Positions 14,510 to 27,240 of a stretch of 64,000 bases of DNA are shown here, piece after piece. The position numbers and the translations under genes are program-made. This DNA comes from Acanthacorydalis orientalis (Eukaryota > Arthropoda > Insecta > Megaloptera > Corydalidae): the NCBI GenBank assembly GCA_034766995.1, contig CM068314.1, positions 16,161,701 through 16,225,700 on the forward strand, given 5' to 3'. The notes beneath the pieces were generated by a model. That model ran no database searches. It worked only from the letters and a program-made list of their open reading frames with translations, and was not told the DNA's origin. Position 1 is the stretch's first letter. Every line of letters begins with the position of its first letter.

Positions 14510-15010
14510 GAAAATGAATATATTTCATGATTATTTACTAAATATGAATAGATAAATGTATGACTACGTATTTAAATTACATTGTCAACAATTCATATTT
14601 GACGTAGTTTATAAAAAAAATGTATGTGACAGAAAATTGAATTGCTTTTTTTGTTCAAGAATTTTTGTCGATATTTTAATATATTGTTATAAATTGAAAA
14701 ATATACCAAATCAAAATACTAGACAATGCTTAAAAATTCATGTATTTGTTATATTTGATATTTAATATGTATTTTAAATTCTGCTTATTTTTCTATTTGA
14801 AACTGTATTCATATTATAGATTATTATATTTATATTATTATTCTCTTAATTATTATAATGATATTATTATTCCATTAATTATTATTATTATTTGTGCATA
14901 AACTTAACTGCTGATAATATTATTTCTTTCCATTTTTAAAAATGAAATAGTACCAGTAGGTTATTTGTCTCTGATTTATGAACATACAATATAGTTTTGA
15001 ACATAAGTAT

Positions 15011-15013
<3 letters not shown>

Positions 15014-15074
<61 letters not shown>

Positions 15075-15080
15075 ATATAT
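15014..15080. repeat. (AT)n microsatellite
   Basis: Pure tract that degenerates into TATAA words at its right end. Confidence 0.95.
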
Positions 15081-15239
15081 TTATATATTATGATTTATTT
15101 ATTTATGACGTCGAGGTTTCATAGTACCAATTATATTTATCTCATATATAAAACAGGAACGTTGCAATCTATCTACGATAATGATTATATAGACATAAAT
15201 GAGTTTTAAGAAAGATGTTTATTGTTTCATTCGGTTACA

Positions 15240-15298
15240 TATAGAGGCTTATAATTGACAAATGGGCGAGCGCAGCGAGCAGCGAGCGAAGACCCCTA

Positions 15299-15300
<2 letters not shown>
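15240..15300 (+). repeat. GCGAGCG-rich element end, possibly Helitron-like
   Basis: A short GC-rich block, GGGCGAGCGCAGCGAGCAGC, then GCGAAGACCCCTAGT directly before a (AT)n tract. CTAGT fits the CTRRT 3' end of Helitrons, and the repeated GCGAGC word recalls the tail at 62445-62525. No 5' end was found and the hairpin is weak, so this is tentative. Confidence 0.35.

Positions 15301-15301
<1 letters not shown>

Positions 15302-15358
<57 letters not shown>
15302..15358. repeat. (AT)n microsatellite
   Basis: 57 bp, directly after the CTAGT end of the GC-rich element. Confidence 0.95.
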
Positions 15359-15362
<4 letters not shown>

Positions 15363-15869
15363 TAAAAAATTGTCTAAAGTAGGAAATAAATAAAAACCTC
15401 TGTATATATTTTCATTTTCTCATTACATGAAATAACCATTTGTCTTGTTACAAAATCTTAAATTGATATTTTTTATAAAAAAAATATTTATAAATCCTTA
15501 AAGCTTATAAAAATGAAATTTAAAATATTGTAATATCTTGAAATGAAAAGAAGTATTCTTTAATTATAAAAGAGTGTATTAAGTAATTACATTAAAGGTT
15601 AACAAACCGCTTATCAATGATTTTATATATAATTTGTATGTAGTTATTTCATCTCCTTTAGTATAAATACAATATCCCGTCCTGAATGGGTTCTAAAATT
15701 CATTTATTACAAAAAAAAGTTCAATAAGATACGTAAGTCAATTACAATCCACCTTAATTAGTGACTACACAAACTGCACTGAATTAATCGTATCACTGTA
15801 TTCTCCAGCCCCCAATGTTTCGTTTCCGTTGAAATTTCCGGCTTAACTGACTGGTCCGTCGTTTTCCAC

Positions 15870-15945
15870 CTACACGTGGCTCATTCTAATTGTGTGAGTG
15901 CACACGTGTACATTATCCCGATCCCACGTGTGCACACGTGCGCAC
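15870..15945. promoter_or_regulatory. Cluster of four CACGTG E-boxes
   Basis: CACGTG occurs at 15873-15878, 15903-15908, 15925-15930 and 15935-15940. The sites lie in a GC-richer island of about 15.78-16.11 kb. CACGTG is bound by bHLH factors such as CLK/CYC, USF, Max and Met-type partners. Regulatory function is inferred from clustering only. Confidence 0.45.
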
Positions 15946-16446
15946 TGACCAGTGATCAAGAGAGGGTACGCAAGATGTGTTCGCATCGACCACCAATCAG
16001 AGTAACAAGGTTAACTGTTACGTTCTCGCAATACGTCCGGTCATGTCCCTACACCACATTAACTGGCTCTCATTTCAATTTAGTGGGCATGGAAAAGAAT
16101 AGCCCGTGTTGAATTTTTATACTGTACTTATTGTTTTATTTGTTCGCTTCTCTGTTACGTGTATAAATACAGGTTATTAACGAAATTGTATTCGTTTATA
16201 CATTGTTCACGAGTGAATTATTAAATTTTCATTTTAACTTCCCTATAGAATTGCATGTTTACAGTAGATATAGTTAAACAAAACTGTCCGAAAAATGTAT
16301 TAAAAAGAGGAAATTGTGTTTAAAGTTTAAACAGCGGGTTGAAATTATATTTCACCAGATTGAATTACATTTAGAAACTTTACAACAATAAACACACGTG
16401 CACATGCAGTAACTAATTCTTTTTATAAGCATAAACATACGTACGA

Positions 16447-16448
<2 letters not shown>

Positions 16449-16479
<31 letters not shown>
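16449..16479. repeat. (AT)n microsatellite
   Basis: 31 bp pure tract. Confidence 0.9.
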
Positions 16480-16483
<4 letters not shown>

Positions 16484-18762
16484 TCCTATAATTTCCTTTT
16501 ATTTTTCATTGGAAGTGTAAATACTAGTTTATTTGCTTTCTTTATAGTATTATTTACAGTCAAAAATGGCATGGAATTAATTTCATATAATAAGATAAGA
16601 TTATTTTTTCCATTTTTGCCTCTTATTTCTCTACTTAACAATGAGAATAAATTTTAAGTATTGTTTTGGAACTAATTTTCTCTATACACTTTTAATTTTC
16701 ATTTATCTATGAAAAAAATACAAAGAGAACGTATGTGGACGAGCAACACATCAAAGAACAATTATCACCATCTCCAAGGACAAAGGAATATAAATAGAAA
16801 AGCATTGTGCGAGATGTGAAAATCATTCCAGTTGATGGTATCTCCAGTCACAATCTCTACATTGCTATCATTGGCTCAGCAAGTCCTTTGTGGTGAATCT
16901 TTTAGTAATCCTGTATTTTCTCGCGGTTGTATCGCGTTCTCTCGTACGTTCTTAGTTGCTAACGTTTCTTACTGTACAGTTTCTCATGCTGTTGAAATAA
17001 CTAACTCCTTTGTAAGTCCGAATCGACAGGGCAACGTTCTCCCGATCTGTGGTGTTCATTAGCTTGTAAGTTAATAGATATTTCCCGCCGACCGTATTCT
17101 CTTTGCATCAAGATAATTAGTTTCTCTGTAAAGTTATATGAACAGTTTATTGAAATTAATTTCTATGCGAAATTAGCCATAATATAAAAATGGTGTAAGT
17201 TGTAAAGTGCAGAAAAATATATTGGATTAGTTCGATTAAGCAAAATACATTTAATAACACGTTCTAAAATACATATAAACATTTGAAAATAAGCGTTAAT
17301 AATCCGATAGTATCTATTAAAAAAGTTGACGTTATATATCAAAAGATGTATTCACAGCTTATAGTGGTTCTAATCTAGTAATTTAATTTTAAAGAACGGA
17401 TATATATATATATGAAATAAATTCTATTCAGATGTATTTTTTAATAATTTTATTTATTAATAACAATAAAAGTAAGTAGAAAATATAATTAAAACTGAAG
17501 ATAAATATTGGGTTCCAAGAATGTGTATGGTATAGTTCTTTCATTGCTGTCCTATGGTTATAAATTTTAAATAAACTAGATTTTATTTAATTTCGCATAA
17601 ACATAATAAAATAAATATCAAAGTTCACATTTATAAAAGTTAAATCATTACTGTTAGTACAAAATTCGTATATTCGTATATAAAAATATATTTTACCTGT
17701 ATTTAAGTTCCTGATTAAATTCAAAAAAGTTAAATTATATTTCATAGAAGTTTAAAAATAATGTGCTTAAAAGTTTCATGTCATACGTCAAGTGCATCGT
17801 CAATGACTTTTACGAGTCAAGCCAAGAAGCCATATGTATAACTTCAACCAGTTTTCTATTTTATATGAGTTTCAATCTTTTATCACTTTTAATATAAATT
17901 ATTAGAAAAGTTTTTATAGGAGAATCACTGCGATTTTACTTTATATTCCTTTTCATGTAATAAAAACTTGAGTAGATATCTACGATAGTTGATATTTAAT
18001 AATAAACCTATTTTGTATATTTCTGTTAAACTTCTTTTGAACATATTTGTGCAAGTTACAAAAATTAATAGTTTACTTTTCAAATTTAATTTCGTAATAA
18101 AATAATTTTATCTGACACAAAACATTTAATAAATAGACGAAATAGAGATGTAAGTGTAAACAGATATTTAATTTGTAGATAATTCAAATCGAACATGCGA
18201 ACAAAAATCAAATTAATTTCGAAACATCCCTTTAAATTAATAACACTCTACACGGACTTGATTCTCATAGAAATAATTTGATGCAACATCTGTACCCTAC
18301 ACATGCAAGGAAATCTTAAACCGTTATGAACGTACGATGTTTATTCGTGTGTATATACTCTTAAGTTCCACCATTGGCCTATGACTATTACTTACGGCCG
18401 CAACAGTCCCGAGTGCTTTATGTGAAATTTACGAGTACTTTGGATCTACTCACTTAAGATAATTCCTGTAGATGGGTACCTCTAGACACCACGTGTGTTT
18501 ACGTACAAGGTTTAATTATTTCATGTTTACGCCGCAATGCAGAAAGGACTAAGTAAATGCTGCTGATGGTGTGTTTCGATGGTGATAGGTACAACCGTCT
18601 TGTTTGAATGAAATTTCATTTATTAATGTAAACATATTGCTATACATGACGTGATCGATTATTGATTTGTTAAGGTTAACAACGTATATTCTGTCAGAGA
18701 AGCCAAGATTGTGAAACATACAAGTACATATATACAACAGTAATGCATATATACATACAAAC

Positions 18763-18763
18763 G

Positions 18764-18813
<50 letters not shown>

Positions 18814-18814
18814 C
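18763..18814. repeat. (TA)n microsatellite with TACA edges
   Basis: AT core flanked by ATACATAC on both sides. Confidence 0.9.
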
Positions 18815-19692
18815 AAGATGTACATGAACAAAATACTTTCTGTCAACGAAACGTAAACTGAAAAATATATTTTTGTTTCGCCACCATACTATATTGACAA
18901 ACAAAAAATAAAAATAATGTCTGGTGCTTTTTTACGTTTGAATTTGATTTATTTTAATTTAAGTTGCAAAAATTCAGCATTTTGTTATTTGTTGGTCTTT
19001 ATAAATTAATCAATGTTTTTAAAAAAAATAAATATTAAAGAACGGAGAGTAGTAAACAATAATAATGTATATGACAAAAAAAACGAAATTAAACAATTAA
19101 CTTATGTAATGCCTTTTTCACAACAACACAAAAAATACAACATAGTAGTGTCGTTTTTCCAGGTTCTAATAATTGCTAACATGTTCGAGTCGTACAAATA
19201 GTGCTTCTGTTACGAGCGTATGAATCTTTTCAATACTGTAATTTTTCAATAATTTACTTTTAATTTATATAGTCTCATTGCTCACCTAACCTCGCAAACA
19301 ACAATTTATATACGAATTAAAGTTAAATATTTAAAGTTTTAATTAATATTGAAAAACGAAAGTATGTTAATACATGAATTAAATTTTCTTTATAAAAACT
19401 GGAACCCTAAATATCAAAAGTTTTAATAGGATTACTGTTTTTTATATTATTTTTGTACTTATTAATATTATAATATTTTTGTACACAAACAGGTGAAATA
19501 GAAGAACTAATTTTTAAAATAAATTACGTTTTAACTTTAAATTGAAAATTTATTTAACCAAGGAAATAAATTTCATCCATTTTAATAAAATAAGTAACCA
19601 AATATATTATTGAAGGAGAATGTATGAATATTCAATTTTATTAAAATTTAATCTTATGAATTCTGTAACTTTGAAAACTCATATATAAATGT

Positions 19693-19698
<6 letters not shown>

Positions 19699-19753
<55 letters not shown>
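19699..19753. repeat. (TA)n microsatellite
   Basis: 55 bp pure tract. Confidence 0.95.
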
Positions 19754-19755
<2 letters not shown>

Positions 19756-20154
19756 ATAACTGTATTTAATGTTTGCAAATCGTGTTTAAATATTTCGTAG
19801 CAGACTAGTTCATTTTATTTCTGTCATAACGAAGAAACCACAACACAGTTTTGAGATAAACCACCAATATTCAGACTGTGTTAGATTGTGTCTTATATGA
19901 CATATTAACGATATCTAAAATTTCAACTCATGCAATAAATCTGTTTATATCAATTCCCTTATTCGTAAATTAATTAATTTTATCTCTGTTTATATATATA
20001 TATATATGCTTATGGAGTAATATTTATATAAATATATCTGCAATACGAAATCTCACACGTATATTTCTGTTATAAAAATATTGTATGGCAGATTAAAGCA
20101 TAATTTCTGCAGCACTTTCAGGATTTCGTAACAGGCCGTAACTGAAATCATAGT

Positions 20155-20425
20155 TGAAATTTAACATACGAGTAGCTCATTTTCTTCGTCCCTCGTGGGA
20201 TCTGTTTGGCATCGTTAGTCTCTGGCCGACCACCGCAAGCAGCAGCCACCGCTCACTATGTTTCAGCGTGTTCATAAATTATCAAGTAGATTAAGGCGGT
20301 ATGGTGCGGGGGAGTGCCTTGATAATTAATATTAACTCATAGCGAAGCGCTTCGTATACAGTTATTAATAATTAATATAATGAGATGCCTGGAATTAGCG
20401 TTGGCTTCCTTACATAAAAATGAAT
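20155..20425. promoter_or_regulatory. GC-rich island with hairpin and homeodomain-like sites
   Basis: A sharp compositional island. AATTATCAAG (20277-20286) and CTTGATAATT (20318-20327) form a 10-bp perfect inverted repeat with a 31-base loop, and CGAAGCGCTTCG (20343-20354) is a palindrome. Several TAATTAAT-like words follow. It does not look coding or spliced. Candidate conserved enhancer. Confidence 0.4.
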
Positions 20426-21213
20426 TTCGAATAAGAATCATGAACGTATTTTTATATTTTATGTTTACGTTTTCAGGTGCCCCTTATGTAAGGGGATATA
20501 AATATTAAGGGCCATTCTGAGACTTAAAATTGGAATTTTATCCCTTATTTCGACGTTAAGTGTTTTTTCCCTTCATTAAGTGAAGAGTGGCCATTTATTT
20601 ATATACATAAGAAGATTAAAATCGGCCTAGCTACAAATCCTTTTTCTCGTTTGAAAAGGTTTTTTTTTCAATAAAATATCCTAATTATTTCAAAATCATT
20701 GTTTAGAAAAATGTTTTATCACTTCTAAATTATCAATGTAGAAAAATATTTAATATAAAATTTCCAGATATTTCTGAATTGTACACAACTTTTTTCAATT
20801 TTAAACAATAATTTTTTCATTATTTTCCAATTTTTATCAAGATTAATGTTACAAATTTAATATGTTAATGATTTCTGTTAAGTATTTTACATTTTTAATA
20901 TTAAAGAATGTAACTTTAATAATATTGAATTTGTTTAAATATATTTAGACTAACTTATATTTAATATTAATTACAATACAAAATATACAGTTGAAAAAAT
21001 TGGCAAATGTTCAAGACACATGTAATTTGAATCTGTCTAATAACGAAATTTCACCAAAACGCTTCTGTCTAACGACCACTTACTGTGCTATTGACCTATT
21101 ATTATTGATTGGCAGTTTAGTTATAGTTTAATTCGTTTGTAACTCTATCTTCAATATGTGGGTTTACTAACCATTTCAATCTTCAACTATAAATGTGGCA
21201 ATTAAAATAGTTC

Positions 21214-21214
21214 T

Positions 21215-21264
<50 letters not shown>
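21214..21264. repeat. (CA)n(TA)n compound microsatellite
   Basis: Clean switch from CA to TA near 21235. Confidence 0.95.
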
Positions 21265-21268
<4 letters not shown>

Positions 21269-22230
21269 AAAAATATCTATTAAATTTTAATTCTCTTTTC
21301 TTTTTTCAAATTGAAACATAAATAAAATTGTCATTTGATATTTATTTAAAGTATTAATAAAAAAAATCCCAGCAAGAGTATATACACCATAAACATACAT
21401 TCTTATTTTTAAATTCCAACATTGAAGATATATAATAATTTTACATGACAGTAACGTTGCTCGTACGTTTAAATAGTTTATTGCAATAAAACCGTTTTGT
21501 GTAACGTTCACTTATTACATCGAACCGAATCGATTTTTCGTTTAGTATCTACTATTCTCTGAAGTATAATCAAGTTCTGCGGCATTCAATGTCTGAACGT
21601 GATAATGACCCAGAATTTGACGTTTCCAGCATGCCGACCAAAATTCGTGGAACGTTTGAACTTCGTTGAATGGCTCGTTTTGAATAAATGTTCTTATTGA
21701 TTTTATTGTTATCACATAGCGGACCTATTCCACGATGTACTTAAAATGATCATAATTTTAATACATAATTTTAGATCGTGAAGACCGAAAACTTCTTCAC
21801 TCTGAATTAAAATTTATCTGTTGAGTGTGCTTTTTCATTTTACATTGAAATATTATAAAATTGAAAAGTATGAATTTGTAATGTCATTGTTTTATAGTAT
21901 TCCATCATGAAGACTATATGGAAACAATCAAATTTTACAACAATTTTTATATAATAAAAATGTACGTATGTAAGAAACCGTCCGTAGAATAAGTATATTC
22001 TTTCATATAATATTTTTTTAAGAATAAAACAAAAAGATAATAAAAAAATATTTTGATAAAAATATAAATATCAATTTACAGTACTTCATCAAAAGTACAA
22101 TACAGAAGTTCTTATCCTTATTCTCGATATTTAATTGTCAAATTAATATAATCTTCCATTAAATTAAATATATTTTTTTATTTTTTTTTAAAAATATAAA
22201 CAATATTTTTTTTACATTTAAAGACAAATG

Positions 22231-22298
<68 letters not shown>
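22231..22298. repeat. (CA)n(TA)n compound microsatellite
   Basis: Ten CA units, then about 47 bp TA. Confidence 0.95.
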
Positions 22299-22301
<3 letters not shown>

Positions 22302-22778
22302 TCTGAGAAGGAAGTGAATACAAGAAAATAATACTAGACTTCTGTTTTATAATATAAAAATATAAAGGAATACTTGATTTCCTTGATTGATTGATCCCTC
22401 CCTTTTCATTTATGATATATAAATTATTACTATCTTTTAAAATATAATTTAGCTTGTCATTAATTTATTATTAACGATTTCTTAAAAATATGTACATAAC
22501 ATCTAACATATTTTATCACTTGATTTTTAATATTTACTCTTTCCAATAAATTCATTTATATATTAATTTACCAATTATTTTCAAAATTCAAAAGATAATA
22601 ACTATTACCATAAAATACGCATTCTCAATGATATAATAATACAATATAAATAATTTATTTTTATAATAATTATATTATATTAGAAGAACATATTTTATTT
22701 CATCTATTTTTATTCAATCATTCATCAAAATAATTTGTGTACATTTCCTTTAATACCCATTAAATTTTATATCTATTC

Positions 22779-22780
<2 letters not shown>

Positions 22781-22829
<49 letters not shown>
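22781..22829. repeat. (AT)n microsatellite
   Basis: One G near the left edge. Confidence 0.95.
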
Positions 22830-22832
<3 letters not shown>

Positions 22833-23443
22833 GATACATAAAAGTTTATTACTAACTTAATCTTAGCTTCAGTGGTCTCCAGTCAAGATACATTCGTTCA
22901 ATACTGCAGGGACCAGATGTGAAAACTAATTGCCTCTTAAAACTAAACGTGCCCTTAACCTTATGAGCTCCTTATTTCCAGTAGAATCGTCTTCAATCTT
23001 TTTATATAATAAAAATTATTTCATTATAGCCGATTTTATACTTACAATGCAATATTTGTTATATTCGAGTGTTTCTTTTATTGATGTTTATTATAGACGA
23101 TTATTTAATTGTGGGACACGAAAAAAATAACTATTACAATAATATTACATTATTGTAAAAAAAATTATATATCCTAAAATGTTCATATATGTTTTATGAA
23201 ACAAATAAAATGTTGTAGTTGATATCTAGTTTAACATCTTTTCTTATTCTACTTTCAGTAAAGATATTTTAAAAATTTACCTTTTTATGTTTGAAAATAT
23301 AACATAAAAAGGTAAATATAAAACATATATTATTCATTATTTTGTATATTTTATATATTTATCTCTAAAAAATATAAGAAATCTATTATATTTAATTCAG
23401 TATGCCTATTATAATATATTTATTCTGCAAATATTTTTTTCAG

Positions 23444-23547
23444 ATAAAGTTCGTTATGAAGGAACAATCCGCTTAGCAAATATTCCATTAGTAAAAGATG
23501 CGTCATTACAGTCAACTAGAGCATTGGAGAATATTTTTGAAAAACAA
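23444..23547 (+). CDS. Exon 1 of visible gene: N-terminal half of SEA domain
   Basis: The acceptor is a pyrimidine run followed by CAG at 23441-23443, and the donor at 23548 is GTAAGT. The exon has 104 bases: two complete a split codon, then 34 codons run without a stop. The peptide begins KVRYEGTIRLANI and ends ALENIFEKQ, which fits the first strand and helix of a SEA fold (a strand with alternating hydrophobic residues, then an amphipathic helix with Leu, Ile and Phe). It continues directly into exon 2 in phase 0. SEA domains are extracellular modules near the membrane or glycan-rich regions of mucins and some adhesion GPCRs. No in-frame start lies upstream of the acceptor, so this is an internal exon and the protein's N-terminus is missing. 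There is little coding signal within several kb on either side. Confidence 0.85.
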
Positions 23548-24550
23548 GTAAGTACATTTTTATATTTTTGAAACATATTCAGACAAAACATGTTTTTAAT
23601 CGAAAATATTACAAACTAGTCGTATTTTAATATCAGAAATATTATCATTGAGTTCCTTTTAAATTAAATCAGTGACTGTTCAGTATTATAGAAAGAAAAG
23701 TAAGTATAAAGTTTAAAGGCATAGAGGTAAAAAGAATCTGTATTGAAATAAAGTTTATGTATGCAATATTTAATAAGATATCAAATATAGAAGAACAGGT
23801 GTAAAAAGTATTATAGAAATCTATTAAAAAATATAAATTAGTCATTATTTTTTTCAAATTTTATAATTTATGACAGTAGTTATTATAAATTTTTCTATAA
23901 AATTTAAAGTTTTTTCTTATAAATTCGTGTTAAAATATTAAACTTAATCTTGGTTTTACCTACCTTTAATTCATTCCACTGAAAAAATGTTTCTATATAT
24001 CAGATATAACTGTTTGTATTAGCATACAATATCGTTCATGTATAATTCATTATAGACCAGAGCATTAACGTTTTCCTTCTTACAATAACAGAAGTACAAC
24101 ATCCACCATTGTATTTATTTTTCAAACTCACTCTTCTACACAAGTTTTCTATAGTCGAATAACTCAGTGCATCATTTCTCAACGTCTATTGCACATCCGC
24201 ATAGATGTTTTTCATACTAAAATATTTCAAGAAAAGATATGAAATCATGTCCAATAGTATACAGTTTTGTGACAGTTGAAAACTTCAAAGAAACAACAGA
24301 TATAAATGATTTTCAACAAACCGTAAAGATTAATCCAAGATATACATTTTAATAGTCAAAAAATTCTTGGATACAAAACAGATGTGACAGAAGAACACAA
24401 ATATAACATTAACTGTTTGTAGCTCATATTCATTTGTTTTAATCCTTGTTGTATTTACATCATACAATAGTCATAGTGCTGCCATCTAGTAATACATGCA
24501 ACTACTCACAAATTAACTATGAAGTATTAACAACTGAGCATTATCTAATC

Positions 24551-24911
24551 CAATGATCTTCAAACTTTGTAGATTCACAGACCCCTTAAGATTATATTTT
24601 TTTCTGCGGAACACTTACCATCTCCTTACCTTACATAACCAAATTTTATTACATATATCTAATTAAGTGGGGTCGTAATGTGTACTCATACAATTTTACT
24701 ACATAATAGGTATAAATACAGTTTTACTGCATAATAAGAAGGAAATAATAGGTATTTATGTAAAATAAAAGGAATTATTATACATGAGCTGTTTTGAATT
24801 TTTAGCTTTTCGGGTTTTTTCTTCGAAAATTCTTTCAAATTTTGACTTTGACTCGCAAAAACCTTGAAGTGGTTGCACCGAACTCCAGGGTTCACAGTTT
24901 GAAGAGCACTA
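24551..24911. mobile_element. hAT-type MITE, 361 bp, with 8-bp target duplication
   Basis: The ends are imperfect terminal inverted repeats: CAATGATCTTCAAACTTTG at the left, and a right end whose complement reads TAGTGCTCTTCAAACTGTG. The motif TTCAAACT near each end is typical of the hAT terminus. A perfect 8-bp direct repeat ATCTAATC flanks the element (24543-24550 and 24912-24919), the duplication length expected of hAT insertion. No transposase remains, so it was moved by an enzyme encoded elsewhere. It sits about 1 kb after exon 1. Confidence 0.75.
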
Positions 24912-26031
24912 ATCTAATCTGTAATTCATAAAAATATACTTAAATTATATGTATTTAATTAGGTGTTATTTATTATGTTTTAAACTTCTGTTTAATTTAC
25001 TTACATGTGAGGATTCTGTTACCAAAAAAAAGTTAAGTTTATTTTTTTACTATAATCTGATAAAAACTGTTTGGAATAATATTTGATACGGTGATTCATT
25101 TTTTTATTAGTCTTTTAAAATCATTCTCTATTTAAGGTTTCAACTTCTATAAAAAAATATTATTCAGATTATAAAGGTTATATCCTTCAAAGGATTTCGA
25201 GAATACATAAATATTACAACGTCCCCAAAATTAAACTACAAATAGTCACAACCACTAAAGTTAAAATTACAGTTTGTGTATTTGATGTAATAATTAATTT
25301 CAATTGTGAATGTTTGCACGCAGTAGAGTACCTCTTCTGTTATGGCCGATATATACCAAAATTTAATCAGCATCTAGAAATGCTGAGATAAACCCACATA
25401 CTCAATTTCATCAAAATCAGTACTATGGATTTCGATGTATTTTCAACATTAAGTCAACATGTATCCAAATGTTAACTTCATAATATTGATTTCAACAAAT
25501 TCTCGATTCTATATATTATAAATTTAAAAATAAATGTATGCGTACAAACGAAATATATGCATGTATATTTATGAAATTAATATCTAATAACTATCGTGTA
25601 AGCCAGTAGAGAGTTTCAATTAATTAATACATTACTTTTAATATACGCCAGAAATTATTCCCAATTTGTTTTTAACGACTTTTATGTTTTATTTGGATTC
25701 AATTGGAAAAATAAAACAAGATTAAAATTTAATTTTTAAATTAATCTATAGGAATCGAGTTTAAAGCAAATATACAAATCCGATATTAAAAAAAATACTG
25801 GTAACAGAAACAAATGCAAAAACAAAAAAAAAACATACTTAATACATTATCATGTAATATACTGGAATATATTAAAATGATATAATTGAAGAATTAATGA
25901 GTGAAAGAATTAATGTTGAATTCTTTCAGAAAATGTTTGTATAACATAGATTCGTCATAGTTAAAAAAATGTAAAAAAAATGTTTGACTAGTTTCGAAAA
26001 AAATATCAACGTTATTTACAACCTCTTATTT

Positions 26032-26103
<72 letters not shown>

Positions 26104-26113
26104 CATACATACA
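26032..26113. repeat. (CT)n(AT)n(ACAT)n compound microsatellite
   Basis: Three motifs in succession, with switches near 26050 and 26100. Confidence 0.95.
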
Positions 26114-26366
26114 CAGTGAAAAGTTGATTAACGCTCTTGTGACTTACATCTCAATTTTTATTTGAGAAATAAATTAATTTTATTTTATTGTAATTTTTAA
26201 ATATACACACCGTAAACATTGTCTCTTACTTGTCTCTTACTGTATTAGTTTATTATTATAAATCTCCATTTATATAGTTTTATAATCATTCCATAGAACT
26301 CTTATCTCATTAAGCTGTCCGCCATGTATGTATGCATTCTAAACAATTATCTGAGTTTAACTTTCT

Positions 26367-26408
26367 GTATGTATGTATGTATGAATGTATGTATGTGTGT
26401 ATATATAT
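26367..26408. repeat. (GTAT)n microsatellite
   Basis: Tetranucleotide run with one GAAT variant, ending in GTGTATATAT. Confidence 0.9.
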
Positions 26409-26529
26409 GGAGACAGAGAGAAAAATATATAACTAAGAAAAGGATACTTTTTTATCTTAATTATTATTGATTTAACAAAGTTTTTATGATTTTTAATGAA
26501 TAACACCTAAACTCTAGCAGAATGTTTCA

Positions 26530-26530
26530 A

Positions 26531-26579
<49 letters not shown>
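26530..26579. repeat. (AT)n microsatellite
   Basis: One C near the left edge. Confidence 0.95.
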
Positions 26580-26582
<3 letters not shown>

Positions 26583-26814
26583 GTGTATTTTTTCTGAACC
26601 TGTGATTGTTCCCTGCGGTTTTCATACAAACGAATATAAAATATAATTATTGTTCCTCAGTTTCATTATAATGTAAAACACATAGCTCCCGTATTTCTTT
26701 TCGTGTTTATAACGGACGCGAAGTTTTACATTTGTATTACTGTTTTGGCTTGGAAATATTTCCGTTTTAGATCTTTATTACCCTAGAGTGCAACACAAAC
26801 AATTCTAAAGACAA

Positions 26815-27240
26815 TTGACTACGATAGGTGCACCTGGAGACCTTCCATACTCTTCCGAACGTCGCTCTGCGGTATATACGTTCGTAGATAGATATAGGAG
26901 AAAAAAGTTTTTAATATACTATCATTTTCAGTAGCGATAGTATTACGTATACAATTGTGCTGAAAATACTTCAGTAACGTTATCAGAAGCGACGTTGTAG
27001 CGTACACGTTCTGACGTGGTTTTATGATCTCGAGTCGTGATCGTGACCATCTATTTCCGGAATGCCTACGGCTGCTTCCTTTATGCTGTCCGCGAGCCTC
27101 ATTTATAATGGATTGTAGATGGTTCGGCGTCGGGTGGAACACTACGTGACACATTCACGGAAACATGCGAAAACGTCAGTCTCGGTCGATCTTGTTGCTC
27201 GCAGCGGCTCACTGCAAATGTGAAGACGCGTTGAATAAAA
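26815..27240. promoter_or_regulatory. CpG-containing GC-rich island in intron 1
   Basis: Many CpG dinucleotides in a background that is nearly CpG-poor, abrupt borders, and motifs such as CATTTATAATGG and TGACGTGG. A 111-codon open frame on the minus strand (26819-27154) has no family match I recognise and seems to be a by-product of the raised GC. Enhancer or internal promoter is possible. Confidence 0.35.

Noticed and set aside
16832..17062. 76-codon open frame on +
   Set aside because: No family resemblance and no flanking splice sites compatible with the receptor; treated as part of a GC-richer island.
26819..27154. 111-codon minus-strand open frame
   Set aside because: No recognisable family, no splice partners; length is explained by the raised GC content of the island.
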